NCBI GenBank assembly: GCA_028281445.1
Contig: JANQJW010000070.1
Coordinates: forward strand, 1-64,000
Source: Planctomycetota bacterium
GTDB lineage: Bacteria; Planctomycetota; PLA2; JAEUHO01
Direction of reading: 5' to 3'
Length of the DNA stretch: 64,000 bases
The notes under the pieces were generated by a model. It was not told where the DNA came from, did not search any database, and saw only the letters and a list, made by a program, of their open reading frames with translations. Shown piece by piece: positions 8,249 to 17,433 of the stretch. Position numbers and translations under genes: made by a program. The number at the start of each line of letters is the position of its first letter. Within the stretch, counting starts at the first letter, position 1.

Positions 8249-9727
8249 TCACCGGCGCAGCGCCGCGCCGGCATGGAGCTCCTCGCGCGCCGCCCAGCGG
8301 AGGACAACGCGGCGCTCCGCCTCCGTCGGCGGCCTGTTGTTGCGCCCGCTGCACTCCATGATCGCCCGGCCCTTGGAGACCTGGATCGTCAGGAGGCGCT
8401 TGCGCAGGCCGTCCACCTCCAACGACAGCGACCAGATCGAGTAGCGCCCGCGGACGCAGCCCGCCGCGTAGGCAGCGACGCAGTGGCGCAGGAGCCGGCC
8501 CTCGTAGGCCAGCGCCCCGCCGCTGCGCAGCTCCTCGATGCGCCAGAGCTTGAGGTTGCCGCCCGCGGCGGTGCCCGTCTTGTCCCACAGCGGGTTGATG
8601 CCAGACGGCGGCCACGTGCCCGCGCGGTCGGTCTCCTTGGCAAGCTGGCGGTGCCAGCGATCCACCTGGAGGCGCAGCGCCGGCAGCGTGCGGTCGCGCA
8701 TCGAGAGATGCGGCCGCGGCGGCGGCCGCTCCACCACGCGGCCGTTGTTGTGGAACACCTCCATCGGCTCGAACTTCTGGTGCCGCAGGAAGTCGACGAT
8801 CGGGCCGACCTCGCCCGGATCGAGGTCTTCCTGCGCCGCGAAGAAACGCAGCACCGACGTCCAGAACGCGTCGTTGGCGAGCGAGTCCCCGACCGTCGTC
8901 CCCAGTACGGCCTGGGCGAGCGCGCGGCTGCCGCCGAGCGCGCGGATCTGGCCCCAGCGCAGCGCGCCTTCGATGGTCACGTCCGGCGGTGCCTGACAGA
9001 AGTGATGCGCGATGCGCCGCGTGACCGGGACCGGCGTGCAGGCCGTGCGCAGGTTGCCGCCACGTCCGATGTGCAGGAACCAGTCGCGCATGTGCGGCGC
9101 GGCCTCGTCGCGCCGGAACCAGGCCGCGTCCAGGAAGGTCGGCACGTCGTAGCGTGTGAAGAGGTGGCGCGCCAGCGCGCTGAACTGGCGAGCGCGGTTG
9201 TGCGTGCGCGGCCGGAAGCGCTCGAGGGAGCGGATCCAGTGGCGTCGACGGGCGTGCAGGTGGATCACGGCGTCCAGATACGGGTAGTCGTGCAGCCCGA
9301 ACCGGCGGCGCTCCAACAGGAAGTCCGTTCGGCGTGCGACGAACAGCAGCATCTCGGCCAGGCTCTCGCGGTAGGAGGCGCGCGTCGGCAGCTCCAAGGC
9401 AATGCGCTTGCAGGCCGGGCGCAGGGCCGCAGGCGCATCGAGGGTGTCCAACTGCCCGCGTGCAACGGCCGCGAGCACGGAGGCCGGATCGCGCGTCTGA
9501 CGCGAGCGCTTCAGGGCCTCGATCGCCGTGCGACGGCGCCAGTCCTCGAGCTCCCGGCGCAGCACGACGTCGCTCTTGTCCAGTCTGGCGTCGTAGCCGT
9601 TCTTCTCACACCAGTGGAGGTAGGCCTCGATCGTGCCGAGGCGCAGGCAATGCAGATGCAAGCGCAGCCACGGCGTCAGCTCCGGTGCGTTGTCGTGGTC
9701 GGTCTTCTTCTTCTTTCGTCGAGCCAT
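8249..9727 (-). CDS. PcfJ-like domain protein
   Basis: A 492-residue, basic, soluble protein starting MARRKKKK. The last 130 residues match the PcfJ-like pattern: LAYEGRLLRHCVAAYAAGC, then RGRYSIWSLS, then RLLTIQVSKGRAIMECSGRNNRPP. The His-Cys of the HCV motif and the Gly-Arg-Asn-Asn segment are present. PcfJ was first noted on a conjugative plasmid, but related proteins are common on chromosomes and their biochemical role is unknown. No conjugation genes are nearby. The gene is divergent from the sigma-factor fusion across a 428-bp gap. Confidence 0.75.
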   Translation of the reverse strand: MARRKKKKTDHDNAPELTPWLRLHLHCLRLGTIEAYLHWCEKNGYDARLDKSDVVLRRELEDWRRRTAIEALKRSRQTRDPASVLAAVARGQLDTLDAPAALRPACKRIALELPTRASYRESLAEMLLFVARRTDFLLERRRFGLHDYPYLDAVIHLHARRRHWIRSLERFRPRTHNRARQFSALARHLFTRYDVPTFLDAAWFRRDEAAPHMRDWFLHIGRGGNLRTACTPVPVTRRIAHHFCQAPPDVTIEGALRWGQIRALGGSRALAQAVLGTTVGDSLANDAFWTSVLRFFAAQEDLDPGEVGPIVDFLRHQKFEPMEVFHNNGRVVERPPPRPHLSMRDRTLPALRLQVDRWHRQLAKETDRAGTWPPSGINPLWDKTGTAAGGNLKLWRIEELRSGGALAYEGRLLRHCVAAYAAGCVRGRYSIWSLSLEVDGLRKRLLTIQVSKGRAIMECSGRNNRPPTEAERRVVLRWAAREELHAGAALRR

Positions 9728-10155
9728 GGTTTCGTTCTTCTTCCGGAGCAGGCGGAGGCGGACCTCTCACGCGAAGCCCCGGGATGCGGGTCTTTGGGTA
9801 CGCAGATGCGCGGGTGCGCGGATGCGCGGTTCGGACGGGTGTGCGGGCGCAGTCGCCTGAGGGCGTGCGCATGGACGGACCGCGGGTGCAGTCCGGGACC
9901 CGGCGGAGAAGAAGGTCGCGTTCGGTCAGCGGGCCGGGATGGCCATCACGGGAGACGCAACGCCGCCTTCTCCGCCTTCGTGGCGGAGCGCGGTACCCGG
10001 TTGGGGTACGGCATTGGCTGATTGCGGCGTTGCACGGTGTTGTCTCCTCTTTCGACGCGATGCGGCGAACGGGCTAGGGACGCGATACGAGCGCGCGGGG
10101 TTCCCTTTTGTTGAACCGGTTTCCCGCTGGACGGCCATGGAACCCATGGAAGACC
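9728..10155. other. Intergenic region between the PcfJ-like and sigma-fusion genes
   Basis: About 430 bases with no convincing gene. It must hold the divergent promoters of the flanking genes. Around 9,805-9,835 it contains short imperfect direct repeats of the type GATGCGCGG/GGTGCGCGG. Just before the sigma-fusion start there are three closely spaced CCATGGA words (10,137-10,159). No clear operator or terminator was identified. Confidence 0.5.
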
Positions 10156-13100
10156 ATGGATCCCCGAATGCCCCGTCGCTCCGTCGATCAGCTCCTGGCC
10201 AACGTGGAGGGCATGCGCCGCCTGGCGCGTCGTCTCGTGGGGGACGCGGCGGCCGCGGACGACGTGACGCAGGATGCGCTCGTCGTCGCCATGACGCGCC
10301 GCCCGCGCCACGGCGGCAACCTGAAGGGCTGGCTCAACGGCATCGTGCGCAATGTGGCCCGCGAGCGTCGCCGGAAGGAGGCACGCCGCGTGCGCCGGGA
10401 GGAAGCGGCGCCCGCGAAGCCTCCGTCCCGGCCGACGGCCGACCTCGCCGCCCAGGCGGCCGAGCAGAAGCGGCTGATCGATGCGGTCACCTCGTTGGCT
10501 GAGCCCTACCGGCGTGCGGTCTGGCGGCGCTACTTCGAGAACATGCCGCCGCGCGCCATTGCCCGGGAGGACGGCGTTCCCGTCGAGACGGTGCGCACGT
10601 GGATCAAGCGCGCGCACGCGCAGCTGCGAGCGAAGCTCGACGAGACGCACGGCGGGGACCGGCGCGCCTGGGTGCTTGCGCTCAGCCCGATGGCGATCGG
10701 CGGCAGCGAGGTGGGTCTTCCGGCACTGATCGGAGGGACCCTCGTGGCTGCCAAATCGAAACCCGTGCTGTTGACCGCGCTCGTGCTCCTTGTCGGAGGC
10801 GCGCTGTTCTGGATGCTGCGCGATCGCAGCCGCGATACGTCGCACCTGGCGGACACCGGCCTGCTGGCCACGGAAGAGGCGGGCGCCGCCGGCGCCGGAC
10901 TTCAGGGGCGCGGCGCCCGGCAGGAGGCGGCAACCGTGGCACCAGTGCCGTCCGATCCGGCGCTGCGGATCACCGGCCGGGTCTTGGATGAGCGCGGCGA
11001 ACCTCTGCAGGGCGCCGAGATTCGCGTCGGCGCCCTCGCGACGACGCGAATCGATGCCCTGACGCTGACGGCACGATCGGGTTCCGACGGCTCGTTCGCC
11101 CTGGCGCGTCCGGAGGAAGGCGCTGTACGTGTGGCGGCCGTGGCGCCGGGCCGCCTGACGGCGTTCGAGGTCGTGCAGCCCACTGCACGAGATCCCATCA
11201 CGCTTCGGCTGCCTCGTGTCCCGACGTTCACGTTCCGCGTACTCGACGGCACGACCGACGAGCCGCTGGAAGGTGTCCGCTGCGAGACGCGGCGGCTCAC
11301 GCACGGGCGCACGTGGACGGTGCAGCGGCGCACCGACGCGCAAGGCCTCGTGGCCATGCCAAGCCCTGTGCCGCATGCGCTGGACTTCCACTTCGCGATG
11401 CGCTTGGAGCATCCTGGATACCGGCCCATCACGAGTATCCGCCGCGGCAGCCTGGGGCAGACGACGGGCACGTCCGAGCAACCGCGGGAGGTCTACCTGT
11501 TCCCGTCGACGGATCTCGTCTTCGTCGTACACGACGAGCGCGGCCGGCCCGTTCCGGGCGCGCGCGTTCGGGCCTGGACGGGCGGCCAGCACATCAGCCA
11601 CGGACCCGAGTGGGCGGTGCGCCACGTCGGGGCGGGTCCCGTCTCCGATGATCTCGTGTTCCTCGGAGAGGTTCTGTCCGACGAACGCGGACGCGCGCGC
11701 CTGGGCGAGGGGCCCAAGAACGCCGTGTGGCACGTGCGCGCGGAAACCGAGGAGGGGATCGGCTTCGTGTGGGGGAGTCGTCCGCCCCGTCACAAGGAAG
11801 GCCCGGTGGTCATCACGCTGCAGCGCGCCGTTCACGTTCGCGGGCGCGTCACGGACTCTGAAGGCCGGCCGGTTGCGAACGCGGTCGTACAGGCGATGCC
11901 CTGGCGCTATGCGCGCGCCCTACAGAAGGGGGGGCGCGTGAGGCTTCCCTCTGCCGTGGTCCAGGAAGGGCTCTACACGCGCACGGATGCGGACGGGCGC
12001 TACGATCTGAAGGGCGTCGGCGTGCCGGCCCCGCCTGACAAGGCGCATATCCAGACGCATCGCGGAGACCTGGGGTTCGCGCATGCGCCGCTGGATGCCT
12101 CCGCTTCCCGCTCTGACCTCTCATCGTTCGATCTCCAGTTCGAGCGCAAGGACAACTGGCAGTCCGTGCGTGTCGTGGACGAGCAGGGCGACCCCGTGGC
12201 CGGGGCCATCGCCATGTGGGAGAACGTCGTCCCCGGTTCGATCACCGATGAGGACGGGCGCACGCGGCTCCTGGTCTATCCCGGGCAGCGACGCAACGTG
12301 ACCGCCAGCCACGCCGGCTACGTGGCGAGCCGTGTCCCGGCGGCGGAGTCCGGGGAAGAGATCGAGGTCGCCCTCACCAAGGCGGTGACGTTCTCAGGGC
12401 GCCTGGTCGATCCCGAAGGAGCTGGGCACGCGGGCTACGTCGACTTCTACGCCCCCAAGGTCGCGACGATGGCCAAGGAACAGCAGACCCAGATCTTCGG
12501 GCCCCACTGGCATGGGCGGGCGATCGCGGACGCGCAGGGCTACTTCCACGTCAGTGGGCTGCCGCCCGGTCCCTGGTACGTCGGCTTCTGGTACACGACG
12601 CGTAAGAACGGCAACCACCACACGGTCCGCGGCGACGGTGTTATCGCCGGGACCGAGCCGGTGGTTCTCGAGCTGCCCGAGGTCGAGCCCACCGCACAGC
12701 CCGGTGCCGTCGTGACCGGCACGGTAGTCGACGCCGAAGGCAAGCCCGTAACGGAGTACTGGCTCTACCTGAAGCAGCCGAAGCGTACGCACGCGCCGAT
12801 CCTCCTGGGGCGCCGGTTCCGGATCGAAGACGTGCCGCCCGGTACGTACACGCTCTCCGCAAGTGCCGCGTCGCTCAAGACCGAGGTGCCCGTCGTCGTG
12901 CGGGAAGCGGGCGAGGCGCTCGACGTGCGGGTCGTTCTCTCTGCGACCGTGGAGATCGCAGGACGCCTGCTGGACAACAGCGGCACGCCGGTGTCGAAGC
13001 AGTACGTCATGCTGTTCCCCGAGGGCAAGGAGCACTGGGTGGCGTTGGCCAACACCAAGGACGATGGCACGTTCACGATGGAGGGGCTGGTGCCCGGGCG

Positions 13101-13518
13101 CTATCGTGCGCGATTGCGGGTCTTCCGCGGGGCGCCGAGCCCGATCCACATCGCGGACGATCTCGTCGTGCTCGAGGGCGGGCGAAAGCAGGAGATCACC
13201 CTGCGCACGGCGCCCGCCGGCAGCCTCTTCACGACGTTCGATGACGAGCGTTTCCTGCCGTACACGGAAGATCGCTACGAGAAGTCGGCGACCGAGGCGT
13301 GGCGGCACAGCATGGGCGCCACCGTGTATGTCGTCGGCAAGCACGGCCGCCGCTGGAAGGGAGAAGGCCTGTGGCGCGGCCGGACGGCGTTCCCGTATCC
13401 GCTGCCGCCGGGCGCGTACGAGCTCGTGGTCACCACGAAGGACGAGCAGTCCTTCCGGAGCACGTTCTCCATTCGAGCAGGAGCCGAGTCGGAGGTCGCC
13501 GTGGCGGTGTCGCGCTAG
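10156..13518 (+). CDS. ECF sigma factor fused through a membrane helix to eight CarboxypepD_reg-like repeats
   Basis: 1,120 residues from ATG 10156. Residues 15-80 form sigma region 2 (DDVTQDALVVA, then LKGWLNGIVRNVARERRR). Residues 105-160 form region 4 (LAEPYRRAVWRRYFENMPPRAIAREDGVPVETVRTWIKRAHAQLR), a helix-turn-helix for the -35 element. A hydrophobic helix follows at about 203-221 (VLLTALVLLVGGALFWML). The remaining 900 residues contain at least eight Ig-like units with the signature G-R-V-x-D-x-x-G-x-P (for example GRVLDERGEPLQGAEI, GRVTDSEGRPVANAVV, GTVVDAEGKPVTEYW). Topology predicts the sigma domain inside and the repeats outside. One continuous frame with uniform composition argues against an assembly fusion. 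It could be a membrane-tethered sigma factor released by proteolysis. Confidence 0.88.
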   Translation: MDPRMPRRSVDQLLANVEGMRRLARRLVGDAAAADDVTQDALVVAMTRRPRHGGNLKGWLNGIVRNVARERRRKEARRVRREEAAPAKPPSRPTADLAAQAAEQKRLIDAVTSLAEPYRRAVWRRYFENMPPRAIAREDGVPVETVRTWIKRAHAQLRAKLDETHGGDRRAWVLALSPMAIGGSEVGLPALIGGTLVAAKSKPVLLTALVLLVGGALFWMLRDRSRDTSHLADTGLLATEEAGAAGAGLQGRGARQEAATVAPVPSDPALRITGRVLDERGEPLQGAEIRVGALATTRIDALTLTARSGSDGSFALARPEEGAVRVAAVAPGRLTAFEVVQPTARDPITLRLPRVPTFTFRVLDGTTDEPLEGVRCETRRLTHGRTWTVQRRTDAQGLVAMPSPVPHALDFHFAMRLEHPGYRPITSIRRGSLGQTTGTSEQPREVYLFPSTDLVFVVHDERGRPVPGARVRAWTGGQHISHGPEWAVRHVGAGPVSDDLVFLGEVLSDERGRARLGEGPKNAVWHVRAETEEGIGFVWGSRPPRHKEGPVVITLQRAVHVRGRVTDSEGRPVANAVVQAMPWRYARALQKGGRVRLPSAVVQEGLYTRTDADGRYDLKGVGVPAPPDKAHIQTHRGDLGFAHAPLDASASRSDLSSFDLQFERKDNWQSVRVVDEQGDPVAGAIAMWENVVPGSITDEDGRTRLLVYPGQRRNVTASHAGYVASRVPAAESGEEIEVALTKAVTFSGRLVDPEGAGHAGYVDFYAPKVATMAKEQQTQIFGPHWHGRAIADAQGYFHVSGLPPGPWYVGFWYTTRKNGNHHTVRGDGVIAGTEPVVLELPEVEPTAQPGAVVTGTVVDAEGKPVTEYWLYLKQPKRTHAPILLGRRFRIEDVPPGTYTLSASAASLKTEVPVVVREAGEALDVRVVLSATVEIAGRLLDNSGTPVSKQYVMLFPEGKEHWVALANTKDDGTFTMEGLVPGRYRARLRVFRGAPSPIHIADDLVVLEGGRKQEITLRTAPAGSLFTTFDDERFLPYTEDRYEKSATEAWRHSMGATVYVVGKHGRRWKGEGLWRGRTAFPYPLPPGAYELVVTTKDEQSFRSTFSIRAGAESEVAVAVSR

Positions 13519-14444
13519 CCTGCGCTCTTCTTCGGCGGCGTGTGGAATGCGGCGCAGCGGCGCGAGATGCTGCCGCTCTCGAAGCCGGTGACCGGGAACG
13601 TCACGACGTCGCTACTACGGCGCGCGCCGGCGGCGATGAGCAGCGGTACGAAGTGCTCGACGGTGGGGTGGTTGGTGCGCGCTGCCGGGGCCTTGCGCTT
13701 CCAATCGAGCAAGGCATCCACGTCATGGCCTTCGAGCGTCTCCTTGGCCCAGAGGTCGAACTCGCGCGCCCACTGCGGCGGGGCCACGCCCTCGCGTCCG
13801 AGCCGTCGCAGGTTGTGGGTCATGCTGCCGCTGCCCAGGAGGAACACACCCTCGCTGCGCAAGGGGGCAAGCGCCCGGCCCATGCGGAACAACCGCGACG
13901 GATCGTGGCAGGGCAAGGAGACCGAGAGCAGCGGCACGTCGGCGTACGGGTACATCCATCGCATCGGCACCCAGGTGCCGTGGTCGTGCCCACGCCGTGG
14001 TGCGACGTGCACGGCTTCGACGGGGGATAGGACCTGCTGCACGCGCCGCGCGAGCTTGGGGGCGCCCGGTGCTGCGTACTTGATCTTGTAGAGCGCCCTC
14101 GGGAAGCCGCGGAAGTCGTAGACGAGCGGGCGTGTTTGCGTGGTGCCGATCGTGATCGGAGCTCGCTCGAAGTGGGCGGATACACACAGCACCGCGACCG
14201 GCTTCTCGTAGCGCGCGGCCCAGCTGGTCAGGTCGCAGCCCTTCTTTCCGTTGACGGCCAGCATCGGAGACCCGTGACCGACAAACCCGGCCGGCATGTC
14301 AGGGATCGTGCGTCTCGGCGCCTCGGGCCTGGCTTGCTCGGGTTTGGGCTGCTCGCCATGCGCAATGCCCGTGGCCGCGAGTGCCGCGGCAGCAGCGGTG
14401 CCGGCCAGGACCTCGCGGCGCGAGAGAGATCGGTCTTCACTCAT
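13515..14444 (-). CDS. ygiD: Extradiol ring-cleavage dioxygenase, class III, YgiD/DODA family, with Tat signal
   Basis: A 309-residue protein. The N-terminus has a twin-arginine signal (SRREVLAGTAAAAALAATG), unusual for this mostly cytoplasmic family. The family's metal-binding positions are visible: GHGSPMLA, VSAHFE, GHDHGTWVPMRW and NHPTVEHFVPLLIAAGA. Known members are zinc- or iron-dependent and cleave DOPA or related catechols, and the same is likely here. The stop codon shares a CTAG palindrome with the convergent sigma-fusion gene. The start at 14444 lies downstream of the 14.5-kb palindrome. The family call is strong; the substrate is not known. Confidence 0.85.
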   Translation of the reverse strand: MSEDRSLSRREVLAGTAAAAALAATGIAHGEQPKPEQARPEAPRRTIPDMPAGFVGHGSPMLAVNGKKGCDLTSWAARYEKPVAVLCVSAHFERAPITIGTTQTRPLVYDFRGFPRALYKIKYAAPGAPKLARRVQQVLSPVEAVHVAPRRGHDHGTWVPMRWMYPYADVPLLSVSLPCHDPSRLFRMGRALAPLRSEGVFLLGSGSMTHNLRRLGREGVAPPQWAREFDLWAKETLEGHDVDALLDWKRKAPAARTNHPTVEHFVPLLIAAGARRSSDVVTFPVTGFESGSISRRCAAFHTPPKKSAG

Positions 14445-14537
14445 GTAGTCATGCTGCCACGGGCCTGCGTGCCCGGGCGGCTCGGCTTCACGGAGTCTTC
14501 ACGACGATCGTCTCGGCAGGCGAACGGAGAACGAATC

Positions 14538-14649
14538 AGGGTCTGCACGAAAAGGCTCCGTTGCGAGCCCGGCGAGGCCGATGCGAGCCGGGGCCCGGCG
14601 CAGCGAGAGAATCGCCAGGCGCAGTAGGAGCCCTTTTCGTACAGACCCT
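14538..14649. repeat. 112-bp palindromic, MITE-like element with about 22-bp inverted ends
   Basis: The left end reads AGGGTCTGCACGAAAAGGCT and the right end is its reverse complement with one base change and one inserted base (GGAGCCCTTTTCGTACAGAC, then CCT). The interior is also weakly self-complementary. There is no coding capacity. The right end supplies the TAG stop of the metallopeptidase gene at 14648. Terminal inverted repeats of this type are typical of miniature elements moved by an IS transposase, but no target duplication could be confirmed. As RNA it would form a long hairpin and could end transcription between the two minus-strand genes. Confidence 0.7.
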
Positions 14650-16849
14650 AGAGCGAGTCGAGGTACTTCTTCAGGGCCTTGTCGAGCTTCGTGAGGAGCT
14701 CGGGCGGGAAGTGACGCCGGGTCACGGTGATGCTCCCGCCGTTCTTGAGGTCCTCGGTGTAGGCCTTGAAGATGTCGAGATACTCCTTCTTGGAGTGCTG
14801 GAGCATGTGCACCGTCAGCCACGACTGGCCGTAGTTGCGGAAGGTGTTCTCCCGGTAGAACTTCCGGGGCGGCATGTAGAAGAGCTTCTCGAGCTTGATC
14901 AGGCCCCGGCCCTTCAGCAGCCGGATGTGATTGCGATGCATCTGCCCGAACTCGAGTTTGCCCTCCACGCGAATCGCGTTCTCGTGGTACTCGGCGAGGC
15001 CTTCGTTGTACCAGGTCGGCGGATCCGGCATCACGCGGTCGAGGTATTGATGCCAGCCTTCGTGGCGGACCGTGTGTAACACCTGCTTCTTGTTGGCGTG
15101 GGTCCAAATCAGGAGCTGCTTCAGCAACGGCGTGTAGAGGCCCGCCGCCATGTCGGGCGGCTCGCTGAAGAACTCCGGGATGTCCATCATGTAACTCTTG
15201 AAGCCCGCACGGCCGCTGAAGATGAACACCCGGAAGAGTCGCGTCGTGTCGCGCTCGACCCAGGCGAAGCGCTTGCGATAGGCCTGGAAGGACTCCTCCA
15301 GCAGGTTCGAGGCTTCGACGCACGTCGTCTGGTCGATGTCCGACATGACGTGGTAGTTCTGCGACCTGTGCTGGAAGCGCTTCTTCCAACGCGGACCGCG
15401 CTCGACCTTGGCCAGCGCGGCGTTGAGCTCCACGAGATCCGAGGACGTGATGCCGTTACGGGCGGCCAGCTTCGTGATGCGCCGGGCGTCTTCCGGCCGG
15501 CCCGCCGTCATCAGCGCGGTCGCGGCTTCGCGGTAGGCGCGCGGCGAGCCGGCGTACACGTCGGCGAGCTTGATGAAGTTGTCGAGGGCCTCGTCGAAGC
15601 GGCCGAGCTGACGCAGCAGCTCGCTCTGAAGAACGACGGCCTCCATGTACTTCGGCTCGAGCTCGATGGCGCGCTTGATGTGCTCCAGCGCCTTCTCCGG
15701 CTCGATCATCTTGAGCCGCGCGTCGGCTCGCAGGAACTCGCATGCGGCCTCCGAGACGCCGGCGGCCTGCAACTTGTCGATGGCCGCGAGGGCCTCGTCG
15801 TACTCCTCGAGACGTACGCCGTTCCAGATGTCGTTCAGCAGGTCCGTGTGCTTCTCGTCGATCTTGTCGACGGGGTTCACACCCTTGGCGCGGCGCTGGA
15901 ACGCCTCCTTGGTGATGGGATCGGAGAGCCAGTCAGGGAGGTACTGCGTCGGGTCGTACTCGCTGTCGAACTCCTCGAGCCGCGTCAGGAGGATCTCGTC
16001 GACCTGGCCTTCGATCCACGAGGGATCGATCACCGCGGTGAGCTTGACCTCTTCCCAACCGGACGCGTGGAAGCCGAGGTAGCCGTAGACACCCTTGGCT
16101 TTCTTGCTCGTACCGATCGTCGTGCTGCCGACCTTGGCTTGCACCGACGTCTTCGTGGCCTTGAGGACGAGCTTGTACTTCTTTCCGATCTTCCCGGGCG
16201 CCTTCTTCTTCTTGCTGAGCTCCTTCTCCTCGCCACCGTCGTCGAAGATGAAGGACGGCGGGATGGGGGAGGGCGACTTCGGGCTCCTCGCCGGGACGCC
16301 GAAGTCGGCGCGCCAATGCTGCACCTTGCTCGTCTCGGGATGCTGGTCGCCGCCGAGCACGGCGCGCGGCGGATTCTTCTGACCGGCGGGATACGACTTG
16401 CCCTTGATCTCCAGCGTGAACGGCCCGGTGATGCGGGCGGGGAGGTAGAGCAGGCCGTCGCGCTTCTCCCAGTCCTGCGCTGTCTTCGGCGTGTACGTGA
16501 TCCGGATCTTGCCGGTCTTCCTCGACCAGCTATGCAGCTTGCCGCTGACCACGTCCTTGGCGCGCGGCAGCTTGTACTTCGAGCCGCATACGAGGTGGCG
16601 CATGAGCTCTTCGATCTCGATGCGCCGGCCCTTGGCGTAGTTCTTCTCCTTGTGCGCCTCGAGCAGCGCCATGAGCGCCTTCACCGCCTCCTCGCACTTG
16701 CCTTCGTCCAGCGCCTTGCGGGCGGTCTCGATGCCGTCGTCGAACGCGTGCGGTCCGGTTGCGAGCGCATTGTCTTCGGCAGAGGACGGCACGCCGAAGC
16801 ACAGCAGCACGCCGACCGCAAGCAAAGCACTGATTCGTAGCACACCCAT
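14648..16849 (-). CDS. Secreted TPR/peptidase-MA (DUF1570-like) metallopeptidase
   Basis: About 733 residues from the Met at 16849, which gives a signal peptide (LRISALLAVGVLLCFGVPSSA); a start at 16888 is possible. The middle holds a lectin-like beta region and then TPR helices (residues about 370-480: VSEAACEFLRADARLKMIEPEKAL, KYMEAVVLQSELL). The C-terminal third has HTVRHEGWHQYL (His596-Glu597), then PPTWYNEGLAEY with the third-ligand Glu. This is the DUF1570/peptidase-MA arrangement found in many planctomycete exported proteins. It ends at the inverted repeat, which provides its stop codon. The substrate is unknown. Confidence 0.83.
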   Translation of the reverse strand: MGVLRISALLAVGVLLCFGVPSSAEDNALATGPHAFDDGIETARKALDEGKCEEAVKALMALLEAHKEKNYAKGRRIEIEELMRHLVCGSKYKLPRAKDVVSGKLHSWSRKTGKIRITYTPKTAQDWEKRDGLLYLPARITGPFTLEIKGKSYPAGQKNPPRAVLGGDQHPETSKVQHWRADFGVPARSPKSPSPIPPSFIFDDGGEEKELSKKKKAPGKIGKKYKLVLKATKTSVQAKVGSTTIGTSKKAKGVYGYLGFHASGWEEVKLTAVIDPSWIEGQVDEILLTRLEEFDSEYDPTQYLPDWLSDPITKEAFQRRAKGVNPVDKIDEKHTDLLNDIWNGVRLEEYDEALAAIDKLQAAGVSEAACEFLRADARLKMIEPEKALEHIKRAIELEPKYMEAVVLQSELLRQLGRFDEALDNFIKLADVYAGSPRAYREAATALMTAGRPEDARRITKLAARNGITSSDLVELNAALAKVERGPRWKKRFQHRSQNYHVMSDIDQTTCVEASNLLEESFQAYRKRFAWVERDTTRLFRVFIFSGRAGFKSYMMDIPEFFSEPPDMAAGLYTPLLKQLLIWTHANKKQVLHTVRHEGWHQYLDRVMPDPPTWYNEGLAEYHENAIRVEGKLEFGQMHRNHIRLLKGRGLIKLEKLFYMPPRKFYRENTFRNYGQSWLTVHMLQHSKKEYLDIFKAYTEDLKNGGSITVTRRHFPPELLTKLDKALKKYLDSL

Positions 16850-16966
16850 CAATCCGGCTCCCGTCCGTATTGCGCGTAAGCCTACCAACTGACGACGCCT
16901 CGCGGTTGTCCCGGGGCCGGGAAAACACGCGCCACCGTCTCCTTCACCGGAGGGCTCGAGCTCTCC

Positions 16967-17360
16967 ATGCGATCCCTTCGGCTCCTCTCCCTTCTATTCG
17001 CCCTGCTCGTCTCCACCGCGCGCGCCACGAACCGCGAGCCCGCGCGCCGCGGGTGCCCGAAGGAGCGACGGCGCGCCGCGACCTGGTCTTGCGAAGACAC
17101 CGGAGCGGGAGCTGGCGCTCGACTTCTATCTGCCTGAGGGCGTCGAGCGTCCGCCGCTGCTCGTGTGGATCCACGGCGGCGGCTGGCGCAAGGGCAGCAA
17201 GGAGCGCTGCCGCTTGCTGGTGGATCGTGCTTCGCGCTCGCCAGCATCAACTACCGGCCTCAGCCATCAAGCGATCTGGCCTGCACACGTGCACGACACG
17301 AAGGCCGCGATCTCTTCGCCTACCTTCGCCCTTACCTTCATAGGGCTCTTTCGGCCTTCA
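16967..17360 (+). pseudogene. Decayed secreted alpha/beta-hydrolase (esterase) gene
   Basis: An ATG at 16967 begins a normal signal peptide (LRLLSLLFALLVSTARA), but the continuation is spread over all three frames. Pieces are RRDLVL (near 17,080), TPERELALDFYLPEGVERPP plus LLVWIHGGGWRKGSKE (17,090-17,205, the oxyanion HGGGW motif of BD-FAE-type esterases), FALASINYR (about 17,228-17,260), and AIWPAHVHDTKAAI (about 17,271-17,315). At least three frame changes are needed. The catalytic Ser/His region is missing and the sequence gives way to the Ku upstream region. This is a relic. Confidence 0.75.
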
Positions 17361-17433
17361 AAGGTGCGTCGCAGGCCGACCGATGAGAACATCGGCGGCC
17401 CCGCAGACCGCGGACAGATGGATGGAGGGAACC

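Noticed and set aside
9805..9835. Short GATGCGCGG-type direct repeats as a possible CRISPR or operator
   Set aside because: Too short and irregular for CRISPR; without a known regulator no operator can be claimed.
9946..11835. A 629-codon minus-strand open frame opposite the sigma-factor fusion
   Set aside because: No motifs and low-complexity Arg/His-rich translation; the plus strand encodes clear sigma regions and repeats.
15098..16840. A 580-codon plus-strand open frame opposite the TPR/DUF1570 gene
   Set aside because: Composition and lack of motifs show it is a shadow; the minus-strand gene has a signal peptide and catalytic site.
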